From an uncultured Collinsella sp. (GTDB lineage: Bacteria > Actinomycetota > Coriobacteriia > Coriobacteriales > Coriobacteriaceae): a stretch of 18,414 nucleotides of DNA. A program made the position numbers and the translations under genes. Below, piece by piece: positions 15,191-18,414 of the stretch; positions within the stretch are counted from its first letter, which is position 1; each line of letters begins with the position of its first letter. Below the pieces are notes generated by a model. It worked only from the letters and a program-made list of their open reading frames with translations. It was not told the origin of the DNA and ran no database searches. The stretch is from positions 1 to 18,414 of the forward strand of contig CABRDB010000038.1 of NCBI GenBank assembly GCA_902469555.1, given 5' to 3'.

Positions 15191-16302
15191 TGGCGGCCGG
15201 ACAGCCGGCTCGCTCCGGTATCGACTTTTCGGCATTTCGCGACCCCAGGCTGGCTCGCGAGCTCATCGATCGCATTCATGAGCTTGTCGGCAACCGCAGC
15301 ATCAACCTTATGGAAGTCTGCGGCACGCATACCGTGAGCATCGGGCGCTATGGCTTTCGCTCCATTATGCCTGCCGGGCTCAAACTGCTGAGCGGTCCGG
15401 GTTGCCCCGTCTGCGTTACCGCCAACCGCGATATCGACCATGCAATCGCGCTCGCCAAGATGGACGGCGCCATCATCACCACCTTTGGCGACATGATGCG
15501 CGTGCCCGGATCGTCCACCTCGCTCGCTGCGCAAAAGGCGGCAGGACGCGACATCCGCATTGTGTACTCCCCGCTCGATGCACTCGATATCGCCGAACAC
15601 AACCCCGATCGCCCGGTCATCTTTATGGGCGTCGGCTTTGAGACCACGACGCCCACCATCGCCGCCGCCATTTTGGAGGCCGATGCACGCGGACTCCAGA
15701 ACTTCTCGGTCTATTGCGCCCACAAGACCACGCCGCCGGCTCTGCGCGCGATCTCCAACGACCCCGAGACGACCATCGACGGCTTTATCCTGCCGGGGCA
15801 CGTCGCCACCATCACGGGCTTAGCCCCCTTTGGCTTTTTGGTCGACGAGTTCAATACCCCGGGTGTGGTCACGGGATTTGAACCGGTCGATATCCTGCAG
15901 GGCATCTGCATGCTGGTCCAGATGGTTGTCGAGAACAGGCCGGCGATCGACAACGCCTACCGCCGTGGCGTCAACGCAGACGGCAACCCCGTGGCGCGCC
16001 AGCTGGTCGAGCAGGTGTTTGAGCCATGCGACACCACGTGGCGCGGGCTGGGGCCGATTGCCAACTCGGGCCTTTCCATCCGCCCCGAGTTCTCGCGCTT
16101 TGATGCCCGCACTCGCTTTGATGTGCCCGTTGAGACGACGGTCGAGCCGCGTGGGTGCCGCTGCGGCGACGTGCTGCGCGGGGCCATTACGCCGAGCGAC
16201 TGCCCTCTGTTCGGCCACGCTTGTACACCCGAGCATCCCGTCGGCCCCTGCATGGTGAGTTCCGAGGGCAGCTGCGCGGCGTACTTTAGATACCGCGACT
16301 AA
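15190..16302 (+). CDS. hypD: HypD hydrogenase maturation iron-sulfur protein
   Basis: HypD is the [4Fe-4S] scaffold that, with HypC, holds iron while CN and CO ligands are attached. The 370-aa protein has the three thiol-redox motifs: MEVCGTHT (41-48, C44), GPGCPVCV (69-76, C72/C75) and FGDMMRVPGS (99-108). GFETTTPT (149-156) and the CAHKTTPPAL block follow. The C-terminal cysteine-rich cluster domain includes C323, C325, C338, C345, C354 and C362. The start is GTG at 15190, with GGAGG seven bases upstream inside hypC and a one-base overlap (TAGTG). The length and all motifs are normal. Confidence 0.98.
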   Translation: MAAGQPARSGIDFSAFRDPRLARELIDRIHELVGNRSINLMEVCGTHTVSIGRYGFRSIMPAGLKLLSGPGCPVCVTANRDIDHAIALAKMDGAIITTFGDMMRVPGSSTSLAAQKAAGRDIRIVYSPLDALDIAEHNPDRPVIFMGVGFETTTPTIAAAILEADARGLQNFSVYCAHKTTPPALRAISNDPETTIDGFILPGHVATITGLAPFGFLVDEFNTPGVVTGFEPVDILQGICMLVQMVVENRPAIDNAYRRGVNADGNPVARQLVEQVFEPCDTTWRGLGPIANSGLSIRPEFSRFDARTRFDVPVETTVEPRGCRCGDVLRGAITPSDCPLFGHACTPEHPVGPCMVSSEGSCAAYFRYRD

Positions 16303-16350
16303 CCCAGACGCACCCGCACGCTGACACCACCCATGATTGGAGTTTTCGAT

Positions 16351-17385
16351 ATGTCCCGTACTGCCACCGATAGCACTGTCCTGCTGGGCCACGGCTCCGG
16401 CGGCCAGATGATGAAGCGCATTATCGATGAGGTCTTTCTGGATGCCTTTGGGTCGCCCGAGCTGCTTGCGGGCAACGATGCCGGTGTCGCCGCGCTGCCC
16501 GCAAGCGGGCGAATCGCCATGTCGACCGACAGCTTTGTGGTAACGCCGCAGTTCTTCCCCGGCGGCAATATCGGACGCCTCGCCGTATGCGGAACCGTTA
16601 ACGACGTCGCGACCTCGGGCGCTAACGTACGCTACCTCTCATGCGGCTTTATCCTCGAAGAGGGCTATCCCATGGACAAGCTGCGCCAGATTGTGCAGAC
16701 CATGGCCGAAACGGCACATGAGGCAGGTGTGAAGATTATCACCGGCGACACCAAGGTGGTCGAGCGCGGCGGTGCCGACAGCGTCTACATCAATACCGCC
16801 GGCGTGGGCGAGGTGCCCGCGGGCGTGGCGCTCAGCGGCGCCAACTGCCGCCCCGGCGACGTCATCCTGGTATCGGGTACGCTAGGCGACCACGGCATCG
16901 CCATCATGAGCCAGCGCGAGGGCTTGGCGTTTTCGAGCAACATCGAAAGCGACGCTGCGCCGCTCAACCATCTGATTGCCGACGTGCTTGCCGCAGCACC
17001 CGACACCCGCTGCTTCCGCGACCCCACGCGCGGCGGTCTGGCATCCACGCTCAACGAGTTTGCCCAGGCCAGCGGCGTTGCCATGGAGATCGACGAGGAT
17101 GCCGTGCCCGTGCGCCCCGACGTGCAGGCGGCATGTGAGATGCTCGGCTACGACGTTCTGCAGGTGGCAAACGAGGGCAAGATGGTTGCCGTGGTGCCGG
17201 CTGAGCAGGCCGATGCCGCGCTGGCGGCCATGCGCGTCGCCCGCTACGGCGAGAACGCCGCCATCGTCGGTCGCGTGCTGCCACTTGCCGAGGGTGCCCG
17301 TCCCGCCGTGCGCGTACGCACCGGCTGGGGCTCGACCCGCATCCTCGACATGCTCGTGGGAGAGCAGCTGCCGAGGATTTGCTAG
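16351..17385 (+). CDS. hypE: HypE hydrogenase maturation protein
   Basis: HypE is a PurM/ThiL-fold ATPase that dehydrates the thiocarboxamide on its C-terminal cysteine to thiocyanate and gives cyanide to HypC-HypD. The 344-aa protein starts with the family signature LLGHGSGGQMM (11-21). It has MSTDSFVVTPQFFPGGNIG (57-75) and GTVNDVATSGA (81-91), and ends exactly with the conserved PRIC tail (341-344), which carries the modified cysteine. I choose ATG at 16351 because GGAG lies eight bases upstream. An ATG at 16333 would add six residues without a Shine-Dalgarno. It is last in the hyp run, 48 bp after hypD. Confidence 0.97.
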   Translation: MSRTATDSTVLLGHGSGGQMMKRIIDEVFLDAFGSPELLAGNDAGVAALPASGRIAMSTDSFVVTPQFFPGGNIGRLAVCGTVNDVATSGANVRYLSCGFILEEGYPMDKLRQIVQTMAETAHEAGVKIITGDTKVVERGGADSVYINTAGVGEVPAGVALSGANCRPGDVILVSGTLGDHGIAIMSQREGLAFSSNIESDAAPLNHLIADVLAAAPDTRCFRDPTRGGLASTLNEFAQASGVAMEIDEDAVPVRPDVQAACEMLGYDVLQVANEGKMVAVVPAEQADAALAAMRVARYGENAAIVGRVLPLAEGARPAVRVRTGWGSTRILDMLVGEQLPRIC

Positions 17386-17489
17386 CGACAAAGGCTCAGG
17401 GCTATTAAAGATATTCAGATTCCAAACATGCCCGGCACGCATGCCCAGTATCATGGGGTGCGTTTTGGAACCCAATGACGGGAGCTTTC

Positions 17490-18158
17490 ATGGCAGCAGC
17501 TTTTTCCCATGTGATCTTTGACCTGGACGGCACCATCCTCAACACGCTCGAGGACCTGGCGGCCGCCGGCAACCATACCTGCGAGATGCACGGCTGGCCC
17601 ACGTTTGCCGTCGACGAGTACCGCTACAAGGTGGGAAACGGCATGCTCAAGCTCGTCGAACGCTTTATGCCTGCCGAATATGCGGGCGACGGTCGCATGT
17701 TTGAGCAGACGCTTGCCGAGTTTAGGGCTTACTACGGCGAGCACAAGGAGGACCACACCGCCCCCTATGCCGGTACAATCGAGATGCTCGACCGCCTACG
17801 CGCCGCGGGCGTTCAGCTTGCCGTGCTCACCAACAAGGACCACGTCTCGGCGGCTCCGCTTATCGAGAAGTATTTTGGTTCCGAGCGCTTTGCGCTGGTA
17901 CAGGGCCGTGTCGATGCGTTTCCGCCCAAGCCCGAAGCACCCGTTACGCTACATGTGATGGAAAAGCTGGGCGCCAATCCGGCAACCACGCTCTATGTGG
18001 GCGATTCCAATGTCGATATCCTGACCGGCCACAACGCCGGCCTTAAGAGCGCGGGCGTCAGCTGGGGCTTCCGCGGCCGCGCAGAGCTGGAAGCCGCCGG
18101 CGCCGACTACGTGGTGGACACCCAGGCAGAGCTCGCGGCGCTGATTCTGGGCGAGTAA
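17490..18158 (+). CDS. HAD-family phosphatase, phosphoglycolate-phosphatase-like
   Basis: This is a haloacid-dehalogenase hydrolase of 222 aa, the normal length for the Gph/PgpB-like group. The nucleophile and acid are D11 and D13 in VIFDLDGTILNT. The second motif is LTNK (T114, N115), the lysine motif is PPKPEAP (K147), and the Mg-binding acidic motif is YVGDSNVDI (D172, D176). Residues about 17-90 form the helical cap. The substrate is probably a small phosphate ester such as 2-phosphoglycolate, but family members vary. ATG at 17490 is chosen for GGGAG just upstream; the ATG at 17475 has none. It lies 104 bp after hypE, on the same strand, and need not be part of the hyp operon. Confidence 0.9.
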   Translation: MAAAFSHVIFDLDGTILNTLEDLAAAGNHTCEMHGWPTFAVDEYRYKVGNGMLKLVERFMPAEYAGDGRMFEQTLAEFRAYYGEHKEDHTAPYAGTIEMLDRLRAAGVQLAVLTNKDHVSAAPLIEKYFGSERFALVQGRVDAFPPKPEAPVTLHVMEKLGANPATTLYVGDSNVDILTGHNAGLKSAGVSWGFRGRAELEAAGADYVVDTQAELAALILGE

Positions 18159-18206
18159 CGCTGGTGCTGCTCAACCCAGCCGTCGCAATACCGTTGCGCG
18201 GAAAGT

Positions 18207-18287
18207 AGTCGTTGGGGACGTTCTTAAACGACTAGTCAAACAAGAACGTCACCAACGACTAGTCATTTAAGAACATCCCCAATGACT
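18207..18287. repeat. 81-bp imperfect palindrome downstream of the HAD gene
   Basis: The arms 18207-18236 and 18258-18287 are reverse complements at 27 of 30 positions, around a 21-nt loop. The three differences are transitions, so G-U pairs could keep the RNA stem intact on one strand. Shorter internal repeats also exist: GACGTTCTT (18217-18225) with AAGAACGTC (18242-18250), and two direct copies of AACGACTAGTCA. No open reading frame or T-run accompanies it. It looks like a mobile or dispersed palindromic element, but only one copy is present here. Confidence 0.75.
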
Positions 18288-18346
18288 GCCATGACAACGC
18301 CGATGTTTTGGCAACGACAGACACTATGACCCAATCCGAGGGCACT

Positions 18347-18387
18347 AAAAAGATAGGAGCCCCCGCTCGTGACCGCGGGTCGGGGCT
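18347..18387 (-). terminator. Probable terminator of a minus-strand gene beyond the right edge
   Basis: Read on the minus strand, AGCCCC...GGGGCT (outer arms 18382-18387 and 18358-18363), with an alternative inner CCCGC/GCGGG stem, is followed by a T5 run (complement of 18347-18351). The gene it would serve is not in the window. Confidence 0.4.
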
Positions 18388-18414
18388 GCGACAATGATGT
18401 TGAAGTGCCATAGG

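Overview
The window is a compact, high-GC bacterial chromosome segment. It most likely comes from an anaerobic Coriobacteriia actinobacterium of the Collinsella type. This is an inference from gene content and style: a dnaK-grpE-dnaJ operon, a clostridial-type 2[4Fe-4S] ferredoxin, a NiaR-controlled de novo NAD operon and a NikR/[NiFe]-hydrogenase maturation cluster. I see no prophage, transposase, CRISPR array, tRNA or rRNA.

Layout. (1) 1-3120, minus strand: the heat-shock chaperone operon dnaK, grpE, dnaJ (dnaJ is cut by the left edge), with strong hairpins between grpE and dnaJ. (2) 3121-3725: a 605-bp divergent intergenic region holding two related 46-bp repeat units, an orphan hairpin followed by a T-run, and a candidate promoter for (3) a 61-aa ferredoxin gene on the plus strand (3726-3911). 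That gene is closed by a strong bidirectional terminator. (4) 4053-7917, minus strand: the NAD operon nadA-nadB-nadC-niaR. It is transcribed from a promoter buried in a perfect 19+6+19 inverted repeat that is a very good candidate NiaR operator. (5) 8209-10208, plus strand: an overlapping LytTR response regulator and AgrC-like histidine kinase. (6) 10283-10858, minus strand: an unassigned protein that looks like a degenerate uracil-DNA-glycosylase fold. (7) 10995-11315, plus strand: thioredoxin, followed by a terminator. (8) 11537-17385, plus strand: a nickel/hydrogenase cluster made of a histidine-bearing 82-aa orphan, nikR with an unusual His/Cys-rich N-terminus, hypF, hypC, hypD and hypE. 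(9) 17490-18158: a HAD phosphatase of the phosphoglycolate phosphatase type. (10) 18159-18414: non-coding, with a long imperfect palindrome and a likely terminator for a minus-strand gene beyond the right edge.

How the genes work together. The nad genes form one regulated pathway from aspartate to nicotinate mononucleotide, with the repressor encoded last in its own operon. HypF, C, D and E build and load the Fe(CN)2CO part of the [NiFe]-hydrogenase active site, while NikR ties the cluster to nickel supply. hypA, hypB and the hydrogenase structural genes are not in the window. The most interesting items are the two nickel-associated oddities (the 82-aa protein and the NikR extension), the NiaR-type double operator, the degenerate UDG-like protein and several palindromic intergenic repeats.
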